64,000 bases of DNA, taken from Pterois miles (Eukaryota > Chordata > Actinopteri > Perciformes > Scorpaenidae). The position numbers and the translations under genes were made by a program. The notes beneath the pieces were generated by a model. The model was not told the origin of the DNA, searched no databases, and was given only the letters and a program-made list of their open reading frames with translations. Positions 12,541 through 24,934 of the stretch are shown one piece after another (the first letter of the stretch is position 1; the number at the start of each line of letters is the position of its first letter). Location: assembly GCA_947000775.1 (NCBI GenBank), contig CAMQGK010000007.1:533501-597500 (forward strand). Reading direction: 5' to 3'.

Positions 12541-15500
12541 AAGCTGAACATTCTGGAATTTTTACGTTTTATGTTCTAAAATAGAAGCTGAAAATTCCCG
12601 AATTTTAATGTCATGTGTTCTAAAACAAAAGCTGAACATTCTGGAATTGTTATGTAATATGTTCTAAAATAGAATCTGAACATTTCGGAATGTTAACATC
12701 GTGTTCTAAAACAGAAGCTGAACATTCCGAAATTGTAACGTTATACGTTATAAAATAGAAGCTGAACAATCTGAAATTTTAACGTTGTCTTCTAAAATAG
12801 AAGCGTAACATCAAAGATTTTTAACGTTATATGTTCTAAAATAGAAGCTGAACATTCTGGAATTGTACGTTGTATTTTCTAAAATAGAAGCTGAACATTC
12901 TGGAATTTTAATATCATGTGTTCTGAAATAGAATCTGAACATTCCGTAATTGTAACGTTAAGTGTTCTAAAATACAAGCTGAACATTCGGTAATTGTACG
13001 TTGTATGTTCTAAAATAGAAGCTGAACATTTCAGAATTTTAATGTCATGTGTTCTAAAATAGAATCTGAACATTTCGAAATGTTAACTTCGTGTTCTAAA
13101 ATAGAAGCTGAACATTCTGGAATTGTTATTTAATATGTTCTAAAATAGAATCTGAACATTTGGAAATGTTAACATCGTGTTCTAAAATAGAAGCTGAACA
13201 TTCTGTAATGGTTACGTTATATGTTCTAAAATAGAAGATGAATATTCCGGAATTTTAACGTTATGTGTTCTAAAATAGAAACTTAACATTCTGGAATTGT
13301 TATGTAATATGTTCTAAAATAGAAGCTGAACATTCTGGAATTGTTACGTTTGACGTTCTAAAACAGAAGCTGAACATTCTGAAATTGTAACGTTATATGT
13401 TCTAAAATAGAAGCTGAACAGTCTGAAATTTTAATGTTGTCTTCTAAAATAGAAGCTTAACATTCCAGAATTTTAACGTTATATGTTCTAAAATAGAAGC
13501 TGAACATTCTGGAATTGTACGTTGTATGTTCTAAAATAGAAGCTGAACATTCTGAAATTTTAACGTTGTCTTCTCAAATAGAAGCTGAACATTTTGAAAT
13601 GTTAACGTCGTGTTCTAAAATAGAAGCTGAACATTCTGGAATTGTTACGTTATATGTTCTAAAATAGAAGATGAATATTCCGGAATTTTAACGTTATGTG
13701 TTCTAAAATAGAAGCTGAACATTTTGAAATGTTAACGTCGTGTTCTAAAATAGAATCTGAACATTCCCTAATTGTAACGTTATATGTTCTAAAACAGAAG
13801 CTGAACATTCTGGAATTGTCATGTTATATGTTCTGAAATAGAAGCTGAACATTCTGGAATTTTAATGTGATGTGTTCTGAAATAGAATCTTAACATTCCG
13901 TAATTGTAACGTTAAGTTTTCTAAAATACAAGCTGAACATTCGGGAATTGTACGTTGTATGTTCTAAAATAGAAGCTGAACATTCTGGAATTGTACGTTG
14001 TATGTTCTAAAAAAGAAGCTGAACATTCCGGAATTTTAATGTCATGTGTTCTAAAATAGAAGCTGAACATTTTGAAATGTTAACGTCGTGTTCTAAAATA
14101 GAATCTGAACATTCCCTAATTGTAACGTTATATGTTCTAAAACAGAAGCTGAACATTCTGGAATTGTCATGTTATATGTTCTAAAATAGAAGCTGAACAT
14201 TCCGGAATTTTAATGATATGTGTTCCAAAAGAGGAGCTGAACATTCCGCAATTCCAATGTCATGTGTCTTAAAATAGAAGCTGAACATTCTGCAATTGTT
14301 ACGTTATATGTTCTAAAACAAAAGCTGAACATTCTGAAATTCTAACGTTATATGTTGTAAATAGAAGCTGAACATTCTGGAATTGTTACGTTATATGTTC
14401 TAAAATAGAAGATGAATATTCCAGAATTTTATCGTTATGTGTTCTAAAATAGAAGCTGAACATTCCCGAATTTTTATGTCATGTGTTCTAAAACAGAAGC
14501 TGAACATTCTGGAATTGTTATGTCATGTGTTCTAAAACAGAAGCTGAACATTCTGGAATTGGTATGTAATATGTTCTAAAATAGAAGCTGAACATTCCCT
14601 AATTGTAACGTTATATGTTCTAAAACAAAAGCAGAACATTCTGGAATTGTTATGTAATATGTTCTAAAATAGAAGCTGAACATTCCCTGAATTGTAACGT
14701 TATATGTTCTGAAATAGAAGCTGAACATTCCCTAATAGTAACGTTATATGTTCTAAAACAGAAGCAGAACATTCTGGAATTGTTATGTTATATGTTCTAA
14801 AATAGAAGCTGAACATTCCGGAATTTTAACTTTATGTGTTCCAAAATTGAAGCTGAACATTCCGCAATTTTAATGTCATGTGTTCTAAAATAGAAGCTCA
14901 ACATTCTGCAATTGTTTCGTTATATGTTCTAAAATAGAAGCTGAACATTCTGAAATTTTAACGTTGTCTTCTAAAATAGAAGCTTAACATTCCAGAATTT
15001 TAACGTTTTATGTTATAAAATAGAAGCTGAACATTCTGGAATTGTACGTTGTATGTTCTATAAATAGAAGCTGAACATTCTGGAATTTTTACGTTTTATG
15101 TTCTAAAATAGAAGCTGAACATTCCGGAATTTTAATGTCATGTGTTCTAAAATAGAAGCTGAACATTCTGGAATTTTTACGTTTTATGTTCTAAAATAGA
15201 AGCTGAACATTTTGAAATGTTAACGTCGTGTTCTAAAATAGAAGCTGAACATTCTGGGATTGTTACGTTATATGTTCTAAAATAGAAGATGAATATTCCG
15301 GAATTTTAACGTTATGTGTTCTAAAATAGAAGCTGAACATTTTGAAATGTTAACGTCGTGTTCTAAAATAGAATCTGAACATTCCCTAATTGTAACGTTA
15401 TATGTTCTAAAACAGAAGCTGAACATTCTGGAATTGTCATGTTATATGTTCTAAAATAGAAGCTGAACATTCTGGAATTTTAATGTCACGTGTTCTGAAA

Positions 15501-16989
15501 TAGAATCTTAACATTCCGTAATTGTAACGTTAAGTTTTCTAAAATACAAGCTGAACATTCGGGAATTGTACGTTGTATGTTCTAAAATAGAAGCTGAACA
15601 TTCTGGAATTGTACGTTGTATGTTCTAAAATAGAAGCTGAACATTCCGGAATTTTAATGGCATGTGTTCTAAAATAGAAGCTGAACATTTTGAAATGTTA
15701 ACGTCGTGTTCTAAAATAGAATCTGAACATTCCCTAATTGTAACGTTATATGTTCTAAAACAGAAGCTGAACATTCTGGAATTGTCATGTTATATGTTCT
15801 AAAATAGAAGCTGAACATTCCGGAATTTTAATGTTATGTGTTCCAAAATAGAAGCTGAACATTCCGCAATTCCAATGTCATGTGTCTTAAAATAGAAGCT
15901 GAACATTCTGCAATTGTTACGTTGTATGTTCTAAAACAAAAGCTGAACATTCTGAAATTCTAACGTTATATGTTGTAAAATAGAAGCTGAACATTCTGGA
16001 ATTGTTACGTTATATGTTCTAAAATAGAAGATGAATATTCCAGAATTTTAACGTTATGTATTCTAAAATAGAAGCTGAACATTCCCGAATTTTTATGTCA
16101 TGTGTTCTAAAACAGAAGCTGAACATTCTGGAATTGTTATGTCATGTGTTCTAAAACAGAAGCTGAACATTCTGGAATTGGTATGTAATATGTTCTAAAA
16201 TAGAAGCTGAACATTCCCTAATTGTAACGTTATATGTTCTAAAACAGAAGCAGAACATTCTGGAATTGTTATGTAATATGTTCTAAAACAGAAGCTGAAC
16301 ATTCCCGAATTGGAACGTTATATGTTCTGAAATAGAAGCTGAACATTCCCTAATAGTAACGTTATATGTTCTAAAACAGAAGCAGAACATTCTGGAATTG
16401 TTATGTTATATGTTCTAAAATAGAAGCTGAACATTCCGGAATTTTAACTTTATGTGTTCCAAAATTGAAGCTGAACATTCCGCAATTTTAATGTCATGTG
16501 TTCTAAAATAGAAGCTCAACATTCTGCAATTGTTTCGTTATATGTTCTAAAATAGAAGCTGAACATTCTGAAATTTTAACGTTGTCTTCTAAAATAGAAC
16601 CTTAACATTCCGGAATTGTTACGTTATGTGTTCTCAAATAGAAGCTGAACATTCTGAAATTTTAACGTTGTCTTCTAAAATAGAAGCTTAACATTCCAGA
16701 ATTTTAACGTTATATGTTCTAAAATAGAAGCTGAACATTCTGGAATTGTACGTTGTATGTTCTAAAATAGAAGCTGAACATTCTGGAATTGTACGTTGTA
16801 TGTTCTAAAATAGAAGCTGAACATTCCGGAATTTTAATGTCATGTGTTCTAAAATAGAAGCTAAACATTCTGGAATTTTTACGTTTTATGTTCGAAAATA
16901 GAAGCTGAACATTTCAGAATTTTAATGTCATGTGTTCTAAAATAGAAGCTGAACATTCCGGAATTTTAATGTCATGTGTTCTAAAATAG
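12527..16989 (+). repeat. Second copy of the 1060-5652 segment
   Basis: This matches 1060-2103 at offset 11,467 and 2104-5652 at offset 11,337. The change of 130 bp is a three-monomer deletion here, at about 13434, relative to 10374-10503. Markers in order are the ATCAAAGATTTTTAACG monomer near 12810, AAAAGAGGAG at 14227, CAATTCCAATG at 14249 and 15867, GTCACGTG near 15486 and AATGGCATGTG near 15655. Similarity ends near 16989, where TTTCGAAATGTTAACATCATG replaces TTTTGAAATGTTAACGTCGTG. Confidence 0.85.
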
Positions 16990-18690
16990 AATCTGAACAT
17001 TTCGAAATGTTAACATCATGTTCTAAAATAGAAGCTGAACATTCCGGAATTGTAACGTTATATGTTCTAAAATAGAAGCTGAAAATTCCCTAATTGAAAC
17101 GTTATATGTTCTAAAACAGAAGCTGAACATTCTGGAATTGTTATGATATATGTTCTACAATAGAAGCTGAACATTCCGGAATTTTAATGTTATGTGTTCC
17201 AAAATAGAAGCTGAACATTCCGCAATTTTAATGTCATGTGTTCTAAAATAGAAGCTGAACATTCTGCAATTGTTTCGTTATATGTTCTAAAATAGAAGCT
17301 GAACATTCTGAAATTTTAACGTTGTCTTCTAAAATTGAAGCTTAACATTCCGGAATTGTTACGTTATATGTTCTGAAATAGAAGCTGAACATGCTGGAAT
17401 TGTTACGTTTTATGTTCTAAAATAGAAGCTGAACATTCTCAAATTTTAACGTTGTCTTCTAAAATAGAAGCTTAACATCCCAGAATTTTAACGTTATATG
17501 TTCTAAAATAGAAGCTGAACATTCTGGAATTGTACGTTGTATGTTCTAAAATAGAAGCTGAACATTGGGGAATTGTACGTTTTATGTTCTAATATAGAAC
17601 CTGAACATTCTGGAATTGTACGTTATATGTTCTAAAACAGAAGCTGAACATTCTGGAATTGTCATATTATATTTTCTAAAATAGAAGCTGAACATTCCGG
17701 AATTTTAACGTTATGTGTTCCAAAATAGAAGCTGAACATTCCGCAATTTTAATGTCATGTGTTCTAAAACAGAAGCTGAACATTCTGGAATTGTTATGTT
17801 ATATCTTCTAAAATAGAAGCTGAACATTCCGGAATTTTAACGTTATGTGTTCCAAAATAGAAGCTGAACATTCCGCAATTTTAATGTCATGTGTTCTAAA
17901 ATAGAAGCTGAACATTCTACAATAGTTTCGTTATATGTTCTAAAATAAAAGCTGAACGTTCTGAAATTTAAAAATTATATGTTCTGAAATAGAAGCTGAA
18001 CATTCTGAAATTTTAACATTGTCTTCTAAAATACAAGCTGAACATTCGGGAATTGTACGTTGTATGTTCTAAAATAGAAGATGAATAATCCGGAATTTTA
18101 ACGTTATGTGTTCTAAAATAGAAGCTGAACATTCCCTAATTTTAATGTCATGTGTTCTAAAACACAAGCTGAACATTCTGGAATTGTTATGTAATATGTT
18201 CTAAAATAGAAGCTGAACATTCCCGAATTGTAACGTTATATGTTTTAAAACAGAAGCTGAACATTCTGGAATTGTCATGTTATATGTTCTAAAATAGAAT
18301 CTGAACATTTTGAAATGTTAACGTCGTGTTCTACAATAGAATCTGAACATTCCCTAATTGTAACGTTATATGTTCTAAAACAGAAGCTGAACATTCTGGA
18401 ATTGTCATGTTATATGTTCTAAAATAGAAGCTGAACATTCCGGAATTTTAATGTCATGTGTTCTAAAATAGAAGCTGAACATTCTGCAATTGTTACGTTA
18501 TATGTTCTAAAACAAAAGCTGAACATTCTGAAATTCTAACGTTATATGTTGTAAAATAGAAGCTGAACATTCTGGAATTTTACGTTGTATGTTCTAAAAT
18601 AGAAGCTGAACATTCCGGAATTTTAATGTCATGTGTTCTAAAATAGAATCTGAACATTTCGAATTGTTAACATCGTGTTCTAAAACAGAA
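16990..18690 (+). repeat. Array segment repeated at about 23106-24934
   Basis: Markers include GAACATGCTGGAATTG at about 17388, recurring near 23502. Others are ATTGGGGAATTG near 17564, ACAATAGTTTCG near 17920 and TTCTACAATAGAATC near 18329. The downstream copy is about 130 bp longer overall, largely from an extra group of four monomers at about 23750-23930. Only satellite monomers are present. Confidence 0.78.
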
Positions 18691-19889
18691 GCTGAACATT
18701 CCGGAATTTTAATGTTATGTGTTCCAAAATAGAAGCTGAACATTCCGCAATTCCAATGTCATGTGTCTTAAAATAGAAGCTGAACATTCTGCAATTGTTA
18801 CGTTATATGTTCTAAAACAAAAGCTGAACATTCTGAAATTCTAACGTTATATGTTGTAAAATAGAAGCTGAACATTCTGGAATTGTTACGTTATATGTTC
18901 TAAAATAGAAGATGAATATTCCAGAATTTTAACGTTATGTGTTCTAAAATAGAAGCTGAACATTCCCGAATTTTTATGTCATGTGTTCTAAAACAGAAGC
19001 TGAACATTCTGGAATTGTTATGTCATGTGTTCTAAAACAGAAGCTGAACATTCTGGAATTGGTATGTAATATGTTCTAAAATAGAAGCTGAACATTCCCT
19101 AATTGTAACGTTATATGTTCTAAAACAGAAGCAGAACATTCTGGAATTGTTATGTAATATGTTCTAAAATAGAAGCTGAACATTCCCGAATTGTAACGTT
19201 ATATGTTCTGAAATAGAAGCTGAACATTCCCTAATAGTAACGTTATATGTTCTAAAACAGAAGCAGAACATTCTGGAATTGTTATGTTATATGTTCTAAA
19301 ATAGAAGCTGAACATTCCGGAATTTTAACTTTATGTGTTCCAAAATTGAAGCTGAACATTCCGCAATTTTAATGTCATGTGTTCTAAAATAGAAGCTCAA
19401 CATTCTGCAATTGTTTCGTTATATGTTCTAAAATAGAAGCTGAACATTCTGAAATTTTAACGTTGTCTTCTAAAATAGAAGCTTAACATTCCGGAATTGT
19501 TACGTTATATGTTCTCAAATAGAAGCTGAACATTCTGAAATTTTAACGTTGTCTTCTAAAATAGAAGCTTAACATTCCAGAATTTTAACGTTATATGTTC
19601 TAAAATAGAAGCTGAACATTCTGGAATTGTACGTTGTATGTTCTAAAATAGAAGCTGAACATTCTGGAATTGTACGTTGTATGTTCTAAAATAGAAGATG
19701 AATATTCCGGAATTTTAACGTTATGTGTTCTAAAATAGAAGCTGAACATTCCCTAATTTTAATGTCATGTGTTCTAAAACACAAGCTGAACATTCTGGAA
19801 TTGTTATGTAATATGTTCTAAAATAGAAGCTGAACATTCCCGAATTGTAACGTTATATGTTCTAAAATAGAATCTGAACATTTTGAAAT
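18691..19889 (+). repeat. Array segment related to 25060-25918
   Basis: It contains CAATTCCAATG at 18748 preceded by the CCAAAATAGAAG form rather than AAAAGAGGAG, as at 4530, 15867, 22025, 25124, 28352 and 30409. The following order, through the CAGAAGCAGAAC and CCAAAATTGAAG monomers, is shared with 25124 onward at offset 6,376, apart from whole-monomer deletions. Nothing other than satellite is visible. Confidence 0.75.
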
Positions 19890-22800
19890 GTTAACGTCGT
19901 GTTCTACAATAGAATCTGAACATTCCCTAATTGTAACGTTATATGTTCTAAAACAGAAGCTGAACATTCTGGAATTGTCATGTTATATGTTCTGAAATAG
20001 AAGCTGAACATTCTGGAATTTTAATGTGACGTGTTCTGAAATAGAATCTTAACATTCCGTAATTGTAACGTTAAGTTTTCTAAAATACAAGCTGAACATT
20101 CGGGAATTGTACGTTGTATGTTCTAAAATAGAAGCTGAACATTCTGGAATTGTACGTTGTATGTTCTAAAAAAGAAGCTGAACATTCCGGAATTTTAATG
20201 TCATGTGTTCTAAAATAGAAGCTGAACATTTTGAAATGTTAACGTCGTGTTCTAAAATAGAATCTGAACATTCCCTAATTGTAACGTTATATGTTCTAAA
20301 ACAGAAGCTGAACATTCTGGAATTGTCATGTTATATGTTCTAAAATAGAAGCTGAACATTCCGGAATTTTAATGATATGTGTTCCAAAAGAGGAGCTGAA
20401 CATTCCGCAATTCCAATGTCATGTGTCTTAAAATAGAAGCTGAACATTCTGCAATTGTTACGTTATATGTTCTAAAACAAAAGCTGAACATTCTAAAATT
20501 CTAACGTTATATGTTGTAAATAGAAGCTGAACATTCTGGAATTGTTACGTTATATGTTCTAAAATAGAAGATGAATATTCCAGAATTTTATCGTTATGTG
20601 TTCTAAAATAGAAGCTGAACATTCCCGAATTTTTATGTCATGTGTTCTAAAACAGAAGCTGAACATTCTGGAATTGTTATGTCATGTGTTCTAAAACAGA
20701 AGCTGAACATTCTGGAATTGGTATGTAATATGTTCTAAAATAGAAGCTGAACATTCCCTAATTGTAACGTTATATGTTCTAAAACAAAAGCAGAACATTC
20801 TGGAATTGTTATGTAATATGTTCTAAAATAGAAGCTGAACATTCCCTGAATTGTAACGTTATATGTTCTGAAATAGAAGCTGAACATTCCCTAATAGTAA
20901 CGTTATATGTTCTAAAACAGAAGCAGAACATTCTGGAATTGTTATGTTATATGTTCTAAAATAGAAGCTGAACATTCCGGAATTTTAACTTTATGTGTTC
21001 CAAAATTGAAGCTGAACATTCCGCAATTTTAATGTCATGTGTTCTAAAATAGAAGCTCAACATTCTGCAATTGTTTCGTTATATGTTCTAAAATGGAAGC
21101 TGAACATTCTGAAATTTTAACGTTGTCTTCTAAAATAGAAGCTTAACATTCCAGAATTTTAACGTTTTATGTTATAAAATAGAAGCTGAACATTCTGGAA
21201 TTGTACGTTGTATGTTCTATAAATAGAAGCTGAACATTCTGGAATTGTACGTTATATGTTCTAAAATAGAAGCTGAACATTCCGGAATTTTAATGTCATG
21301 TGTTCTAAAATAGAAGCTGAACATTCTGGAATTTTTACGTTTTATGTTCTAAAATAGAAGCTGAACATTTTGAAATGTTAACGTCGTGTTCTAAAATAGA
21401 AGCTGAACATTCTGGGATTGTTACGTTATATGTTCTAAAATAGAAGATGAATATTCCGGAATTTTAACGTTATGTGTTCTAAAATAGAAGCTGAACATTT
21501 TGAAATGTTAACGTCGTGTTCTAAAATAGAATCTGAACATTCCCTAATTGTAACGTTATATGTTCTAAAACAGAAGCTGAACATTCTGGAATTGTCATGT
21601 TATATGTTCTAAAATAGAAGCTGAACATTCTGGAATTTTAATGTCACGTGTTCTGAAATAGAATCTTAACATTCCGTAATTGTAACGTTAAGTTTTCTAA
21701 AATACAAGCTGAACATTCGGGAATTGTACGTTGTATGTTCTAAAATAGAAGCTGAACATTCTGGAATTGTACGTTGTATGTTCTAAAATAGAAGCTGAAC
21801 ATTCCGGAATTTTAATGGCATGTGTTCTAAAATAGAAGCTGAACATTTTGAAATGTTAACGTCGTGTTCTAAAATAGAATCTGAACATTCCCTAATTGTA
21901 ACGTTATATGTTCGAAAACAGAAGCTGAACATTCTGGAATTGTCATGTTATATGTTCTAAAATAGAAGCTGAACATTCCGGAATTTTAATGTTATGTGTT
22001 CCAAAATAGAAGCTGAACATTCCGCAATTCCAATGTCATGTGTCTTAAAATAGAAGCTGAACATTCTGCAATTGTTACGTTATATGTTCTAAAACAAAAG
22101 CTGAACATTCTGAAATTCTAACGTTATATGTTGTAAAATAGAAGCTGAACATTCTGGAATTGTTACGTTATATGTTCTAAAATAGAAGATGAATATTCCA
22201 GAATTTTAACGTTATGTGTTCTAAAATAGAAGCTGAACATTCCCGAATTTTTATGTCATGTGTTCTAAAACAGAAGCTGAACATTCTGGAATTGTTATGT
22301 CATGTGTTCTAAAACAGAAGCTGAACATTCTGGAATTGTTATGTAATATGTTCTAAAATAGAAGCTGAACATTCCCTAATTGTAACGTTATATGTTCTAA
22401 AACAGAAGCAGAACATTCTGGAATTGTTATGTAATATGTTCTAAAATAGAAGCTGAACATTCCCTAATAGTAACGTTATATGTTCTAAAACAGAAGCAGA
22501 ACATTCTGGAATTGTTATGTTATATGTTCTAAAATAGAAGCTGAACATTCCGGAATTTTAACTTTATGTGTTCCAAAATTGAAGCTGAACATTCCGCAAT
22601 TTTAATGTCATGTGTTCTAAAATAGAAGCTCAACATTCTGCAATTGTTTCGTTATAAGTTGTAAAATAGAAGCTGAACATTCTGAAATTTTAACGTTGTC
22701 TTCTAAAATAGAAGCTTAACATTCCGGAATTGTTATGTTATATGTTCTCAAATAGAAGCTGAACATTCTGAAATTTTAACGTTGTCTTCTAAAATAGAAG

Positions 22801-24934
22801 CTTAACATTCCAGAATTTTATCGTTATATGTTCTAAAATAGAAGCTGAACATTCTGGAATTGTACGTTGTATGTTCTAAAATAGAAGCTGAACATTCTGG
22901 AATTGTACGTTGTATGTTCTAAAATAGAAGCTGAACATTCCGGAATTTTAATGTCATGTGTTCTAAAATAGAAGCTAAACATTCTGGAATTTTTACGTTT
23001 TATGTTCGAAAATAGAAGCTGAACATTTCAGAATTTTAATGTCATGTGTTCTAAAATAGAAGCTGAACATTCCGGAATTTTAATGTCATGTGTTCTAAAA
23101 TAGAATCTGAACATTTCGAAATGTTAACATCATGTTCTAAAATAGAAGCTGAACATTCCAGAATTGTAACGTTATATGTTCTAAAATAGAAGCTGAAAAT
23201 TCCCTAATTGAAACGTTATATGTTCTAAAACAGAAGCTGAACATTCTGGAATTGTTATGATATATGTTCTACAATAGAAGCTGAACATTCCGGAATTTTA
23301 ACGTTATGTGTTCCAAAATAGAAGCTGAACATTCCGCAATTTTAATGTCATGTGTTCTAAAATAGAAGCTGAACATTCTGCAATTTTTTCGTTATATGTT
23401 CTAAAATAGAAGCTGAACATTCTGAAATTTTAACGTTGTCTTCTAAAATAGAAGCTTAACATTCCGGAATTGTTACGTTATATGTTCTGAAATAGAAGCT
23501 GAACATGCTGGAATTGTTACGTTTTATGTTCTAAAATAGAAGCTGAACATTCTGAAATTTTAACGTTGTCTTCTAAAATAGAAGCTTAACATCCCAGAAT
23601 TTTAACGTTATATGTTCTAAAATAGAAGCTGAACATTCTGGAATTGTACGTTGTATGTTCTAAAATAGAAGCTGAACATTGGGGAATTGTACGTTTTATG
23701 TTCTAAAATAGAACCTGAACATTCTGGAATTGTACGTTATATGTTCTAAAGTAGAAGCTGAACATTCCGGAATTTTAATGTCATGTGTTCTAAAATAGAA
23801 GCTGAACATTCTGGAAATTTTACGTTTTATGTTCTAAAATAGAAGCTGAACATTTTGAAATGTTAACGTCGTGTTCTAAAATAGAATCTGAACATTCCCT
23901 AATTGTAACGTTATATGTTCTAAAACAGAAGCTGAACATTCTGGAATTGTCATATTATATGTTCTAAAATAGAAGCTGAACATTCCGGAATTTTAACGTT
24001 ATGTGTTCCAAAATAGAAGCTGAACATTCAGCAATTTTAATGTCATGTGTTCTAAAACAGAAGCTGAACATTCTGGAATTGTTATGTTATATCTTCTAAA
24101 ATAGAAGCTGAACATTCCGGAATTTTAACGTTATGTGTTCCAAAATAGAAGCTGAACATTCCGCAATTTTAATGTCATGTGTTCTAAAATAGAAGCTGAA
24201 CATTCTACAATAGTTTCGTTATATGTTCTAAAATAAAAGCTGAACGTTCTGAAATTTAAAAATTATATGTTCTGAAATAGAAGCTGAACATTCTGAAATT
24301 TTAACATTGTCTTCTAAAATACAAGCTGAACATTCGGGAATTGTACGTTGTATGTTCTGAAATAGAAGATGAATATTCCGGAATTTTAACGTTATGTGTT
24401 CTAAAATAGAAGCTGAACATTCCCTAATTTTAATGTCATGTGTTCTAAAATACAAGCTGAACATTCTGGAATTGTTATGTAATATGTTCTAAAATAGAAG
24501 CTGAACATTCCCTAATTGTAACGTTATATGTTCTAAAATAGAATCTGAACATTTTGAAATGTTAACGTCGTGTTCTACAATAGAATCTGAACATTCCCTA
24601 ATTGTAACGTTATATGTTCTAAAACAGAAGCTGAACATTCTGGAATTGTCATGTTATATGTTCTAAAATAGAAGCTGAACATTCTGGAATTTTAATGTCA
24701 TGTGTTCTAAAATAGAAGCTGAACATTCTGCAATTGTTACGTTATATGTTGTAAAACAAAAGCTGAACATTCTGAAATTCTAACGTTATATGTTGTAAAA
24801 TAGAAGCTGAACATTCTGGAATTTTACGTTGTATGTTCTAAAATAGAAGCTGAACATTCCGGAATTTTAATGTCATGTGTTCTAAAATAGAATCTGAACA
24901 TTTCGAATTGTTAACATCGTGTTCTAAAATAGAA
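19890..24934 (+). repeat. Second copy of the 13731-18690 segment (about 6.1-kb offset)
   Basis: Landmarks keep an offset of 6,159 bp at first (CAATTCCAATG at 14249 and 20408). The offset becomes 6,158 by 22025, about 6,114 by 23505 and about 6,244 by 24571. The steps are mostly losses or gains of whole monomers; one missing monomer is near 22450. Single-base differences are sparse, for example ATGTTCGAAAACAG near 21909. The copies are not adjacent, since 18691-19889 lies between them. Confidence 0.82.
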
